64,000 bases of DNA from Pectobacterium atrosepticum. Lineage in GTDB: Bacteria; Pseudomonadota; Gammaproteobacteria; Enterobacterales; Enterobacteriaceae. Of the stretch, positions 37,166 to 46,539 are shown piece by piece; the stretch's first letter is position 1; each line of letters opens with the position of its first letter. The position numbers and the translations under genes are program-made. The notes beneath the pieces were generated by a model. That model was not told where the DNA came from. It was given only the letters and a program-made list of their open reading frames with translations, and did no database searches. Location: the NCBI GenBank assembly GCA_019056595.1, contig CP036163.1, positions 3,348,001 to 3,412,000 on the forward strand. The letters are read 5' to 3'.

Positions 37166-37635
37166 ATATACCGCTATTGAGAAATAGAATTGTCATAAAA
37201 CCATGAGATTTTATCGGTATACATTAGTCTTCCCATTCTAATCATTTACCAGCGAATTATATAATCAATGGTAAATACACATAAGAATAATATGTCCTCT
37301 CTTTATCTCCCATCCATAAAAATATTTCTTGAAGTAAAAAACCAAAAACATCTATTTTTTTAGTTTTTTAACATGAATAAAGCTGTGTGTTGTGATTAAT
37401 ATTCTGTTTTAGGAATTTTCTTCTCGTTTAAATCGATTTTATTTCAATAAGGTAGGTGGAATTAGAAAATAAACAAAAATTTTTTAACCCTATTGAAGTG
37501 TTGTTTTCAAAGAATAGAATCATCCCGTTGGTATATTTAATTTAAATAAATATAACGTTGCATAGTATTTTGATTGTTGCGCTTGGTTTACTAGGGAAAG
37601 TATACCCCCAACTCTATGGTACATAGGAGATAACC

Positions 37636-38568
37636 ATGTCTATCATTTTACCTACCCACACCCCAATGGATTCATATAAGGGGTGTACGCCAGGTTCACG
37701 CCGCAGTGCGCTTCGCGAATTATTACAACAGCAAAAAGGCATTCGCGTGATGGAGGCTCACAGCCCACTCTCTGCCTTATTAATAGAACAAGCCGCTTAT
37801 GAAGATGGCGATATTCATTATCAATTTGATGCATTCTGGTCTAGTTCACTCACTGACTCTACCTTGCGGGGAAAACCCGATACGGAATTGGTAGATATCA
37901 GCCATCGTTTCCATGCGATTACGGAAATATTTGATGTTACCACCCGACCATTAATTTTTGATGGCGATACTGGTGGGCAAACTGAACATTTGGCTCACCA
38001 CATTCGGGCTGCTGAAAATCTGGGCATTTCCGCCATGATTATCGAAGATAAAACTGGCCTGAAGAAGAACTCTTTATTTGGTAACGATGTAAAGCAAACG
38101 CAGGCTTCCGTAGCGGATTTTTGCGAAAAAATTACGACGGCTAAAAAAGCACAACTGACGCCCGAGTTTATGCTGATTGCGCGTATTGAGAGCCTGATTC
38201 TGGACGTCGGTATGGAAGATGCAATAAACCGCGCCCTGCATTATGCAGATGCTGGTGCCGATGGCATTATGATCCACAGTCGGCATAAGAATCCTTCTGA
38301 GATTTTAACGTTCGCCAGACAATTCCGCGATCATTACCCACATTTACCTTTGGTTTGTGTCCCTACCAGTTTTAACGACATTACTTTCGATCAACTTATT
38401 GATGGCGGGTTCAATATCGTTATTTATGCAAATCATATGTTACGTGCGGCTTATCCGGCAATGAAATCCATTTTGCCAGAAATCCTCAAGCATGGTCGAA
38501 CGCTGGAAGTTGAGGATAAATGCATGTCGATAAAAGATATTCTGGACCTTATACCCGGAACGCGCTAA
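37636..38568 (+). CDS. pepM: Phosphoenolpyruvate phosphomutase (PepM)
   Basis: Rearranges phosphoenolpyruvate to phosphonopyruvate, the C-P bond-forming entry step of nearly all phosphonate biosynthesis. 310 residues, isocitrate lyase/PEP mutase fold. The metal-site motif FDGDTGG is at 108-114 and the mutase signature EDKTGLKKNS at 137-146 (E-D-K-x-x-x-K-x-N-S), which separates true mutases from carboxy-lyase relatives. Strong ataggaga ribosome site. Distinctly more AT-rich than the phn genes behind it. Linked to a phosphonopyruvate decarboxylase 179 bp downstream, which pulls the unfavourable equilibrium forward. Confidence 0.94.
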   Translation: MSIILPTHTPMDSYKGCTPGSRRSALRELLQQQKGIRVMEAHSPLSALLIEQAAYEDGDIHYQFDAFWSSSLTDSTLRGKPDTELVDISHRFHAITEIFDVTTRPLIFDGDTGGQTEHLAHHIRAAENLGISAMIIEDKTGLKKNSLFGNDVKQTQASVADFCEKITTAKKAQLTPEFMLIARIESLILDVGMEDAINRALHYADAGADGIMIHSRHKNPSEILTFARQFRDHYPHLPLVCVPTSFNDITFDQLIDGGFNIVIYANHMLRAAYPAMKSILPEILKHGRTLEVEDKCMSIKDILDLIPGTR

Positions 38569-38747
38569 CGCAATATATTGGGGTGTCAGTGTGATTATTT
38601 TATAACGCTATTATTTGGCGCTATAAGATTGTTGTTCTTCTTGATAAGAAAATATTATGTCACCCCTAATTATCTGTATCACATAATGAAAAAATTAAGG
38701 CGCATCATTGCTGTTAAATACAGCACGATGCGAAGGAGCATTTTATT

Positions 38748-39902
38748 GTGATTGACCCTAATAAACTCATCGAATTTCTTGCTCAGCGCGGCGTACGTTT
38801 TTTTAGTGGCGTCCCTGACTCATTATTAAAAGCATTCTGTCTGGCAATTGGAAGTAATAACGGTGGGCTTGCACACCGTATAGCGAGTAATGAAGGTTGC
38901 GCGGTGGGTATGGCGATTGGGCATTATCTGTCTACTCGAACGCTGCCCGTGGTCTATATGCAAAATTCGGGGTTAGGCAATGCGATTAACCCCCTCTGTT
39001 CTCTGGCTACGCCGGATGTTTATGGTATTCCGCTGTTACTGATTATCGGCTGGCGTGGCGAAGTTGATGACAGCGGTAAGCAGCAGCACGACGAGCCTCA
39101 GCATGTTATGCAGGGGCGAGTCACGTTACCTCAGCTCAATGTGCTTGATGTTCCACATATTGTGCTGGATAGCCATAACCGACCCCCGTGGGATGATATT
39201 CAGGCTTTGCTCCAGCGTGCGCATGATGAACACCGTCCTGTGGCCCTGGTGGTGAGAAAAAATACCTTTTCCTCGCCAGTAGCACCTGCCAACCCAGCCA
39301 CTGAGCCAGCGTTGATGCGGCGAGAAGCTATCGTCGCCGCGTGCCTGAACGTGCTGCCATCCACGATCCCCATTGTGAGTACCACGGGCATGTTATCCCG
39401 TGAACTCTATGAACTACGCGAACAGCGTGGTGAAGGACATCAGCGGGATTTTCTGACCGTCGGTGGCATGGGCCTCGCCAGCCAAATCGCACTGGGCCTG
39501 TGTGACGCGCAGCCGCAGCGGAAAGTTGTCTGTCTGGATGGGGATGGGGCGTTATTGATGCACATGGGCGGGCTGACGAACACCGCTCAGGCCAGCAACC
39601 TGATACACATCGTCATCAACAACGGTGCCCATGATTCTGTGGGAGGGCAGCCCACGGCGGCGTCCCGCTTACCGCTGGCACCCATCGCTGCCGCCAGCGG
39701 TTATGGAAAAACCTACTACGCCGAGACGGAAGAAGCCTTACAGGCTGCGCTGCAACAGGCTTTGCAGGCGCAAAGTAGTCAATTCATTGAGGTGCAATGC
39801 CGCGTAGGTCATCGCAGCGATCTGGGGCGGCCTGCGACGTCTCCTGCCGAAAATCGCGATGCGTTTATGCAGTTTCTTAATACAACCCCTAAGGCCTCTT
39901 GA
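38748..39902 (+). CDS. ppd: Phosphonopyruvate decarboxylase
   Basis: Thiamine-diphosphate enzyme making phosphonoacetaldehyde and CO2 from phosphonopyruvate. 384 residues. The N-terminal domain has FFSGVPDSLLKAFC and SNEGCAVGMAIGHYLST (catalytic Glu). The C-terminal domain has the ThDP-binding stretch GDGALLMHMGG...NN, and the family-specific NNGAHDSVGGQPT. GTG start 38748 follows aaggagca. The 179-bp gap after pepM is AT-rich and may hold a second promoter. Next gene starts 52 bp on. Confidence 0.94.
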   Translation: MIDPNKLIEFLAQRGVRFFSGVPDSLLKAFCLAIGSNNGGLAHRIASNEGCAVGMAIGHYLSTRTLPVVYMQNSGLGNAINPLCSLATPDVYGIPLLLIIGWRGEVDDSGKQQHDEPQHVMQGRVTLPQLNVLDVPHIVLDSHNRPPWDDIQALLQRAHDEHRPVALVVRKNTFSSPVAPANPATEPALMRREAIVAACLNVLPSTIPIVSTTGMLSRELYELREQRGEGHQRDFLTVGGMGLASQIALGLCDAQPQRKVVCLDGDGALLMHMGGLTNTAQASNLIHIVINNGAHDSVGGQPTAASRLPLAPIAAASGYGKTYYAETEEALQAALQQALQAQSSQFIEVQCRVGHRSDLGRPATSPAENRDAFMQFLNTTPKAS

Positions 39903-39954
39903 TGAGCAGCAATACCCTGAGTATTGCCACCCCTTAGCGACAAGGATTGCCGAT

Positions 39955-40848
39955 ATGACTCATTCTGTTTCTTTAGTTGGCGTTGGTGTATTAGGAAAAG
40001 CTATCTCGCTCAGACTATTACAGCGTCATTTCTCGCTCAGCGTGTTCAACCGGACTCACAGTAAAACGAACGATGTTGCCGCCGAAGGCGCTCAAGCCGT
40101 GCCTGAATTGCACCAGCTGTTCACGCAGGAAAAACAAATTGTGCTTATCTGCCTGAAGGATGCGGAGGCGATACGCGACGTTTTTCAGTCGGAAGACGTG
40201 ATACACAAGCTGTCCCTCTATCGTCCTTTGTTTCTCAATATCAGTACGATAGGCCCGGAAGAAAGCCGTTGGATGGAGACCTTTTTTCATCAGCACGGCG
40301 CACATTATGTGGAGTGCCCCGTTTCGGGTGGGCCAGAGGGCGCGCGACAGGGGCGGCTTGCGGCCTGGGTCGGGCCGTATGCTGACGATTTTGCCAGCGC
40401 GGTTAACGACATCGTCAGCTGTCTGTCAGATCACTATGTACTGATGGAGAGTAACCACAGTGCACAGACCATGAAGGTGATTAATAACTATTGTGAAGCG
40501 GTGCATCTGCTGGTGGCTGCGGAAGCGCTATTGCTGGCTGAAGCTCACGGCATCGCCCCTGATGTGCTGGCAAACGCGCTGACGTTGGGGCGCGGGCGCT
40601 CGACCTACATGGAAGTCATGCTGGATCGCTATCTGAACCCGCGTGAAACCGTTTCTGTTCCTTTATCTATTCGCCTGAAAGATCTCGATCTGGCTAACAC
40701 GCTTTTCCAGCGCTCCGCGATCCACAGCGAATTCTTCGATACGGCGCGCCAGCTGTATCAAAGCACGGCCGATCTCTCTGCCGATCCTCAGGATCAAACT
40801 GCCTGCTTTGCTTATCTCTCACGTACCTTGCCGACGGGGAGAGACTAG
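39955..40848 (+). CDS. Beta-hydroxyacid dehydrogenase family protein (candidate phosphonoacetaldehyde reductase)
   Basis: 297 residues of the 6-phosphogluconate/3-hydroxyisobutyrate dehydrogenase family. N-terminal Rossmann motif GVGVLG, substrate-binding PVSGGPEGARQG, and the catalytic block MKVINNY (Lys with Asn at +4). ATG 39955 follows caagga; an upstream open frame overlaps ppd and is ignored. Positioned after phosphonopyruvate decarboxylase and touching phnG, it is well placed to reduce phosphonoacetaldehyde to 2-hydroxyethylphosphonate. Characterised reductases for that step that I know are iron-dependent alcohol dehydrogenases, so this is inference from context. Confidence 0.85.
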   Translation: MTHSVSLVGVGVLGKAISLRLLQRHFSLSVFNRTHSKTNDVAAEGAQAVPELHQLFTQEKQIVLICLKDAEAIRDVFQSEDVIHKLSLYRPLFLNISTIGPEESRWMETFFHQHGAHYVECPVSGGPEGARQGRLAAWVGPYADDFASAVNDIVSCLSDHYVLMESNHSAQTMKVINNYCEAVHLLVAAEALLLAEAHGIAPDVLANALTLGRGRSTYMEVMLDRYLNPRETVSVPLSIRLKDLDLANTLFQRSAIHSEFFDTARQLYQSTADLSADPQDQTACFAYLSRTLPTGRD

Positions 40849-41292
40849 ATGTCTGAGTTAACACAGCGACAGCGTTGGATGTCCATTCTCGCTCACAGCG
40901 CTCCTGCCGAGCTGGAAGAACACTGGAACACGCTGCACTTTCCAGCGCACTACCAGCTATTACGCCCAACGCAGATTGGTTTGATCCAGTTGCAGGGAAG
41001 AATGGAGGTCGATGGCCCGCGTTTTATTGTGGGGGATATGACGGTGACCCGTGCTGCGGTGCAACTGGAGGATGGAACGTGCGGCTACAGCTATATCGCC
41101 GGCAGAAACAAGCCGCACGCCGAGCTCTGTGCCTGGATCGATGCACTCCTGCAAACCCGATCCTATTTCCATGAAATATGGGAGCGAATCATCACACCGT
41201 TAGCAGACCAACAGCTTGCTCACCGGGAACAGCAACAGCATGAAGTTGCTGCCAGTCGAGTGAATTTCTTTACTTTGGTCAGGGGAGAATGA
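40849..41292 (+). CDS. phnG: C-P lyase subunit PhnG
   Basis: 147 residues, usual length. Conserved core GPRFIVGDMTVTRAAVQLEDG and GYSYIAGRNKPHAELCAWIDALL. PhnG is part of the PhnGHIJ core complex that, with PhnI, couples phosphonates to the ribose of ATP. The stop of the dehydrogenase (TAG) abuts this ATG, so translation is probably coupled. In E. coli this gene follows phnCDE and phnF; here those are absent and the PepM/Ppd/dehydrogenase genes take that place. Confidence 0.95.
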   Translation: MSELTQRQRWMSILAHSAPAELEEHWNTLHFPAHYQLLRPTQIGLIQLQGRMEVDGPRFIVGDMTVTRAAVQLEDGTCGYSYIAGRNKPHAELCAWIDALLQTRSYFHEIWERIITPLADQQLAHREQQQHEVAASRVNFFTLVRGE

Positions 41293-41298
41293 TTTGTC

Positions 41299-41880
41299 AT
41301 GACAACGATGACGGGCTTCGCCCACCCCGTATTTGGCACACAACTCTGTTTTCGCAAAATCGTCAAGGCAATGAGCGAGCCGGGTTCTCTGGTTACCGTT
41401 CCGAATGTCTCTGGTCTGGAGTCGATGTCGTCTGCAACGGCCGCCACGCTGCTTACGCTGACCAGCCACACGACACCGCTGTTTATCGATCCCAAGATCG
41501 GTAATCCATTGCTGTTGCGCACGCTTTGCCTGCATACGAACGTGCCGATCACTACGACGTTCCAAGAGGCTGACTTTGTGCTGTTAAGTGGAAACCGTTT
41601 TTCTTATGACCTGATGGCGCTCTCCTGCGGCAGCGAAGTCGAACCAGAAAAATCCACCACCGTTATTTTAGAAGTAGAAGGTATGCACGACGGGCCTTGT
41701 CTAAAGCTGACGGGGCCGGGCATCAAGACACATCGCATTATTTCTCCCCGCCTGCCCGGTAGTATCAGGCACTACCTGTGCAACCGGCCCCATGCCTTCC
41801 CTACAGGGTTGGATTTTCTCTTTACGTCTGGGAAAAAGCTCTTTGCAATCCCCAGAAGTACCCACGTGGAGGAATGCTAA
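41299..41880 (+). CDS. phnH: C-P lyase subunit PhnH
   Basis: 193 residues. Conserved start GFAHPVFGTQLCFRKIVKAMSEPGS and end LPGSIRHYLCNRPHAFPTGLDFLFT...AIPRSTHVEEC, as in E. coli PhnH (LPRTT-type end). The protein has a PLP-transferase-like fold without cofactor and is a core-complex structural subunit. Six bases after phnG; its TAA shares an A with the phnI ATG. Confidence 0.94.
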   Translation: MTTMTGFAHPVFGTQLCFRKIVKAMSEPGSLVTVPNVSGLESMSSATAATLLTLTSHTTPLFIDPKIGNPLLLRTLCLHTNVPITTTFQEADFVLLSGNRFSYDLMALSCGSEVEPEKSTTVILEVEGMHDGPCLKLTGPGIKTHRIISPRLPGSIRHYLCNRPHAFPTGLDFLFTSGKKLFAIPRSTHVEEC

Positions 41881-42983
41881 TGTATGTTGCCGTCAAAGGT
41901 GGGGAAAAGGCCATTGAGGCCGCTCACCAGCTACAATCCTGTCGCCGCCGCGGGTGTACGGATATACCTGAATTAGACTGTTCACAAATAGAACAGCAGC
42001 TTAATTTAGCCGTCGATCGCGTCATGACCGAAGGCAATATTTACGACCGCCAACTCGCCGCGCTAGCCATCAAGCAGGCCAGTGGCGATCTGGTAGAAAG
42101 TATCTTTCTCTTACGAGCCTACCGTTCCACGCTGCCACGCTGGGGAATCAGTCAGCCGCTTAATACGCCTGATATGCGTCTTGAACGCCGTGTTTCGGCC
42201 ATTTTCAAAGATTTACCGGGTGGGCAGCTATTGGGCCCGACCTACGACTATACCCATCGCCTGCTGGATTTCTCTCTATTGGCCGACGGTGAGGATCCTG
42301 TCGCGCCACAGCCTGACGCTGTTGATGAGGATGAAGGAACTCGTGAACACATTCCTCATGCGTTTCAGTTCCTTGCTCAACAACACTTGGTCCCTGAACG
42401 GAATATCAGCGACGACAGCAATCCGTCAGACATCACGATGGAGCCACCGAGTTACCCCGGCACGCGTGCGGCGCGCCTTCAGCAGCTGTTTCGCGGCGAC
42501 GAAGGGTTTCTCCTGTCGCTCGGGTATTCAACCCAGCGCGGCTATGGCCGCAACCATCCGTTTGTCAGTGAGATCCGCACGGGATATATCACCGTCAGTA
42601 TTGTTGCCGAAGAGGTGGGCTTTGCCATCGATATCGGGGAAATCCTGCTAACCGAATGCGAAACCGTGAACGGCTTTGTTAAACCCGCCAACGACGCGCC
42701 GCATTTTACCCGTGGTTACGGGCTGGCATTCGGCCGTTCGGAGCGTAAGGCCATTACGGTGGCATTAGCCGATCGCGCACTTCAGGCCGCTGACTATCAA
42801 GAAGAGGTGCGCGGCCCGGCTCAGGATGAGGAGTTCGTTCTTTCTCATGCTGACAATGTCGAGGCGGCGGGTTTTGTCTCGCATCTGAAGCTCCCGCATT
42901 ACGTCGATTTCCAGTCAGAGCTGGAGCTATTAAAACGACTACGTGAGGAATACCTCGCTTCTGTGCCAAGGAGTAAAGCGTAA
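41880..42983 (+). CDS. phnI: C-P lyase subunit PhnI (nucleosidase)
   Basis: 367 residues from ATG 41880 in a TAATG overlap (MYVAVKGGEKAIEAAHQL). The conserved block RGDEGFLLSLGYSTQRGYGRNHPFVSEIRTG and the central region YDYTHRLLDFSLLADG are typical. PhnI displaces adenine from ATP with the phosphonate, helped by PhnG, H and L. The open frame begins further upstream but that part overlaps phnH. Confidence 0.95.
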   Translation: MYVAVKGGEKAIEAAHQLQSCRRRGCTDIPELDCSQIEQQLNLAVDRVMTEGNIYDRQLAALAIKQASGDLVESIFLLRAYRSTLPRWGISQPLNTPDMRLERRVSAIFKDLPGGQLLGPTYDYTHRLLDFSLLADGEDPVAPQPDAVDEDEGTREHIPHAFQFLAQQHLVPERNISDDSNPSDITMEPPSYPGTRAARLQQLFRGDEGFLLSLGYSTQRGYGRNHPFVSEIRTGYITVSIVAEEVGFAIDIGEILLTECETVNGFVKPANDAPHFTRGYGLAFGRSERKAITVALADRALQAADYQEEVRGPAQDEEFVLSHADNVEAAGFVSHLKLPHYVDFQSELELLKRLREEYLASVPRSKA

Positions 42984-43888
42984 TGGGTCAGACAACGTTC
43001 TCCCGCCAGAAAGATGACCAGCCAGACACGGCATACCACGATTCAGAAACGACATACAACTATGCCTATCTGGATGAAAGCACGAAGGGAATGATACGGC
43101 GTGCGATTCTGAAAGCGATTGCCATTCCCGGCCATCAGGTGCCGTTTGGTAGCCGGGAAATGCCAATGCCCTATGGCTGGGGCACTGGCGGTATTCAAAT
43201 CACCGCCAGTATCATCGGGCCGGACGATACGCTTAAAGTGATCGATCAGGGTTCCGACGATACGACCAATGCGGTATCGATCCGCGCCTTTTTCCGCAAG
43301 GTAACAAACGTGCCTACCACGGAAAAAACCAGCGAAGCGACGCTGATTCAAACGCGACACCGCATTCCTGAAACGCCGCTTAAAGAGGATCAGATCCTGG
43401 TTTTTCAGGTTCCGATCCCCGAACCTCTGCGCTTTATTGAGCCGCGTGAAACCGAGACGTGCAAAATGCATGCGCTGGAAGAATACGGTGTGATGCAGGT
43501 GAAACTCTATGAAGACATTGCACGCTTTGGGCACATCGCTACGACCTACGCCTACCCGGTGAAGGTGAATCATCGCTATGTCATGGATCCTTCGCCCATC
43601 CCGAAATTCGACAACCCGAAGATGGACATGATGCCCGCGCTGCAACTCTTTGGTGCCGGGCGCGAAAAGCGGGTCTATGCCGTTCCACCGTATACCGTGG
43701 TGGAAAGTCTCGATTTCGACGATCACCCTTTCACAATACAGCAGTGGGACAAGCCGTGTGAGCTGTGTGGCGCGCGCGATAGCTTCCTTGATGAAGTGGT
43801 GATGGATGATGACGGTACACGTATGTTTGTCTGCTCCGACACGGACTATTGTCAGCAGCGCCAGAGTCAGGGAGAAAAAACATCATGA
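42983..43888 (+). CDS. phnJ: C-P lyase catalytic subunit PhnJ (radical SAM)
   Basis: 301 residues. Cleaves the C-P bond of 5-phosphoribosyl-1-phosphonate. The cluster-binding pattern C-x2-C-x21-C-x5-C is intact (CELC, then VC, then YC near the C-terminus), and the glycyl-radical Gly of the AIPG motif is at about position 50. The N-terminus is about 18 residues longer than in E. coli. TAATG overlap with phnI and ATGA overlap with phnK. All residues needed for catalysis seem present, so an active lyase is expected. Confidence 0.96.
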   Translation: MGQTTFSRQKDDQPDTAYHDSETTYNYAYLDESTKGMIRRAILKAIAIPGHQVPFGSREMPMPYGWGTGGIQITASIIGPDDTLKVIDQGSDDTTNAVSIRAFFRKVTNVPTTEKTSEATLIQTRHRIPETPLKEDQILVFQVPIPEPLRFIEPRETETCKMHALEEYGVMQVKLYEDIARFGHIATTYAYPVKVNHRYVMDPSPIPKFDNPKMDMMPALQLFGAGREKRVYAVPPYTVVESLDFDDHPFTIQQWDKPCELCGARDSFLDEVVMDDDGTRMFVCSDTDYCQQRQSQGEKTS

Positions 43889-44673
43889 CGACAGAACATC
43901 ATGTATCCGACAGCCCTCTACTCGATGTGCGACACCTCACGCATTTATATGCGCCGGAAAAAGGCTTCCGCGACGTGTCGTTTCAGCTGTGGCCGGGGGA
44001 GGTTTTAGGGATTGTCGGCGAATCGGGTTCAGGGAAAACGACGCTGCTGAATGCGATTTCCGCCCGTCTGGCACCGCAGGAAGGTGAGGTTATCTACTGC
44101 AACGCCGAGCAGCAGGTGCTCTCGATTTATGACATCAGCGAACGTCAGCGGCGAGCGCTAGTGCGAACCGAATGGGGAATAGTCTGGCAGCACCCGCTGG
44201 CAGGATTGCGGCCTACCGTGTCTGCGGGCGGCAATATTGGCGAACGGCTCATGGCAATTGGTCATCGGCACTACGGCGATATTCGTAGCAAGGCAGCGCA
44301 GTGGATGGAAAATGTTGAGCTGCCCGAAAACCGTCTGGACGATCTCCCAACCACGTTTTCCGGTGGGATGCAGCAACGCCTTCAGATTGCACGCAATTTG
44401 GTCACCGCACCGCGGCTGATATTTATGGATGAACCGACCGGTGGATTAGATGTATCGGTTCAGGCGCGGTTACTCGATCTGCTCAGGACGCTGGTTGTAG
44501 AGATGCAGCTTTCTGTCGTGATTGTGACACACGATCTCGGGGTAGCTCGACTGCTATCACACCGTCTGCTGGTGATGCAGCGTGGGCGAGTTGTCGAGCA
44601 GGGGTTAACGGACAGGGTGCTTGACGATCCGAGCCACCCCTACACTCAGCTACTTGTTTCTTCCATTTTGTAA
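43885..44673 (+). CDS. phnK: C-P lyase ABC-type ATPase PhnK
   Basis: 262 residues from the ATGA overlap at 43885. Walker A GESGSGKTT, signature FSGGMQQRLQIARNL, Walker B LIFMDEPTGGLD and switch His in IVTHDLG. PhnK docks on PhnJ in the core complex. Despite its ABC fold it has no membrane partner here, as in E. coli. Confidence 0.95.
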   Translation: MTTEHHVSDSPLLDVRHLTHLYAPEKGFRDVSFQLWPGEVLGIVGESGSGKTTLLNAISARLAPQEGEVIYCNAEQQVLSIYDISERQRRALVRTEWGIVWQHPLAGLRPTVSAGGNIGERLMAIGHRHYGDIRSKAAQWMENVELPENRLDDLPTTFSGGMQQRLQIARNLVTAPRLIFMDEPTGGLDVSVQARLLDLLRTLVVEMQLSVVIVTHDLGVARLLSHRLLVMQRGRVVEQGLTDRVLDDPSHPYTQLLVSSIL

Positions 44674-44694
44674 ATCCAGCCAAAAGGACGCTTG

Positions 44695-45411
44695 ATGGAT
44701 ACGCAATTACGCATTGAGAACGTTGATAAAACGTTCGTATTATATAATCAGCAGGGCACACGGTTGCCTGTTTTCCACGATATCAGCCTGTCCGTGAAAT
44801 GCGGTGAATGCGTTGCGTTGCATGGGCATTCCGGGACAGGAAAATCCACGCTGCTGCGCTCGCTATACGGCAACTATCGACCTGATGGCGGCCATATCTG
44901 GGTACGCCATCGTGAACGTTGGGTCGATATCGTCAACGCGGATGCACGCCATGTACTGGAGATCCGCCGTGAAACGGTGGGCTGGGTAAGCCAGTTTCTG
45001 CGCGTCATTCCGCGTATTAGCACATTGAACGTGGTTATCCAGCCGTTACTGGAACGCGGCATGTCGCGTCAGGAAAGCGAGATTCGCGGCGGTGAACTGC
45101 TGACGCATCTGAACGTCCCCGAGCGGCTCTGGTCGCTTGCACCCGCCACCTTTTCAGGCGGTGAACAACAGCGCATCAATATTGCTCGCGGATTTATTGG
45201 TGATTATCCGATTCTGCTGTTAGACGAACCGACGGCCTCGCTGGATGCCAAAAATCGACTGGCCGTCACGCAGCTTATCGATGATGCAAAAAGCAAAGGG
45301 TGTGCTGTCGTCGGCATCTTTCATGATGACGAAGTTCGCCAACACGTCGCCGATCGCCTTTACTCAATGGCAATGATTTCCCGCACTCAGGAGAACGTAA
45401 ATGATCATTAA
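44695..45411 (+). CDS. phnL: C-P lyase ABC-type ATPase PhnL
   Basis: 238 residues from ATG 44695, which follows aaaagga; a TTG three bases earlier is less likely. Walker [10 protein letters not shown], signature [15 protein letters not shown], Walker [12 protein letters not shown]. PhnL joins the PhnGHIJKL assembly for phosphonate ribosylation. It overlaps the start of phnM by 11 bases. Confidence 0.95.
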   Translation: MDTQLRIENVDKTFVLYNQQGTRLPVFHDISLSVKCGECVALHGHSGTGKSTLLRSLYGNYRPDGGHIWVRHRERWVDIVNADARHVLEIRRETVGWVSQFLRVIPRISTLNVVIQPLLERGMSRQESEIRGGELLTHLNVPERLWSLAPATFSGGEQQRINIARGFIGDYPILLLDEPTASLDAKNRLAVTQLIDDAKSKGCAVVGIFHDDEVRQHVADRLYSMAMISRTQENVNDH

Positions 45412-46537
45412 TAACGTCAATATGGTGCTCTCACAGGAAATCATTCATGGCTCATTGGAAGTGCGCAACGGCGTAATTCACCACATCAACGATAGGCCCA
45501 GTCGTCATCCCGGTGCGCTGGATGGTGAACAGGCCTGGCTTCTGCCGGGACTTGTCGAGTTACATACGGATAATCTTGATAAATGTTTTACACCGCGTCC
45601 CGGTGTTAACTGGCCTTCTGAGGCGGCGATGCGCAACCACGATGCGTTGATTATCTCCAGTGGGATTACCACCGTTCTGGATGCCGTTGCGGTAGGGGAT
45701 GTCCGCGAAGGTGGGCATCGGCTTGAGAACCTGCGTCGCATGACGGATGCTGTACTGTTCAGCCAACAACATGGCACCAATCGGGCTGACCACCATTTAC
45801 ATCTGCGCTGTGAGCTGCCGCATCAGGATACGTTTCCCCTCTTTGAACAGCTGGCGGATATTCCACTGGTCGCGCTTGCATCATTAATGGATCACTCTCC
45901 GGGGCAGCGGCAATTTTCTTCCCAGGAGAAATATCATCAGTATTACAAAGGCAAGTATCACCTCAATGATGAACAAATGGCCGCGTTTGAGGAGGAGCAA
46001 CTCGCCGGTTCACGCCGCTGGTCGCAGCCAAACCGTGACGCTATCGTTCGCCTTTGCCATGAAAAAGGCATCACGTTGGCTAGCCATGACGACGCGACGT
46101 CTGAACATATCACCGAGTCCCACCAGCATCGTGTCGCCATCGCTGAATTTCCCACCACCGAGATCGCGGCACAGCAGGCACACGGCGTTGGAATGAACGT
46201 GTTGATGGGGGCACCGAATGTCATCTGCGGCGGCTCGCATTCTGGCAATGTGTCGGCACATCATCTGGCTACGCTTGGCGTGCTTCACATCCTGTCTTCG
46301 GACTATTACCCGGCCAGTTTGCTGGAGGCGGCATTCATGATCGCAGAGGACGATCGCAATGAATACGATCTGCCGCGAGCCATTGCTCTGGTTAGCAGCA
46401 ACCCCGCTCAGGCTCTGAAATTTGACGATCGCGGCTGCATTGAGGAAGGGCGGCGAGCCGACCTGTTGCTCGTCAAACGGCAAGCGCCGCAAATGAAGCT
46501 GATGCGAGTGTGGCGTCAGGGCGTTCGGATATTCTGA
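45401..46537 (+). CDS. phnM: PhnM, alpha-D-ribose 1-methylphosphonate 5-triphosphate diphosphatase
   Basis: 378 residues, amidohydrolase superfamily. Motifs [14 protein letters not shown] (metal site), [10 protein letters not shown] and the C-terminal [13 protein letters not shown] and [12 protein letters not shown]. Releases pyrophosphate from the ribosyl-phosphonate triphosphate to give the PhnJ substrate. Starts inside phnL and ends two bases before phnN. Confidence 0.95.
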   Translation: MIINNVNMVLSQEIIHGSLEVRNGVIHHINDRPSRHPGALDGEQAWLLPGLVELHTDNLDKCFTPRPGVNWPSEAAMRNHDALIISSGITTVLDAVAVGDVREGGHRLENLRRMTDAVLFSQQHGTNRADHHLHLRCELPHQDTFPLFEQLADIPLVALASLMDHSPGQRQFSSQEKYHQYYKGKYHLNDEQMAAFEEEQLAGSRRWSQPNRDAIVRLCHEKGITLASHDDATSEHITESHQHRVAIAEFPTTEIAAQQAHGVGMNVLMGAPNVICGGSHSGNVSAHHLATLGVLHILSSDYYPASLLEAAFMIAEDDRNEYDLPRAIALVSSNPAQALKFDDRGCIEEGRRADLLLVKRQAPQMKLMRVWRQGVRIF

Positions 46538-46539
46538 TC

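Noticed and set aside
36868-37206. 112-residue open frame upstream of pepM
   Set aside because: No ribosome site, and most of it is translated hairpin repeat; no family resemblance.
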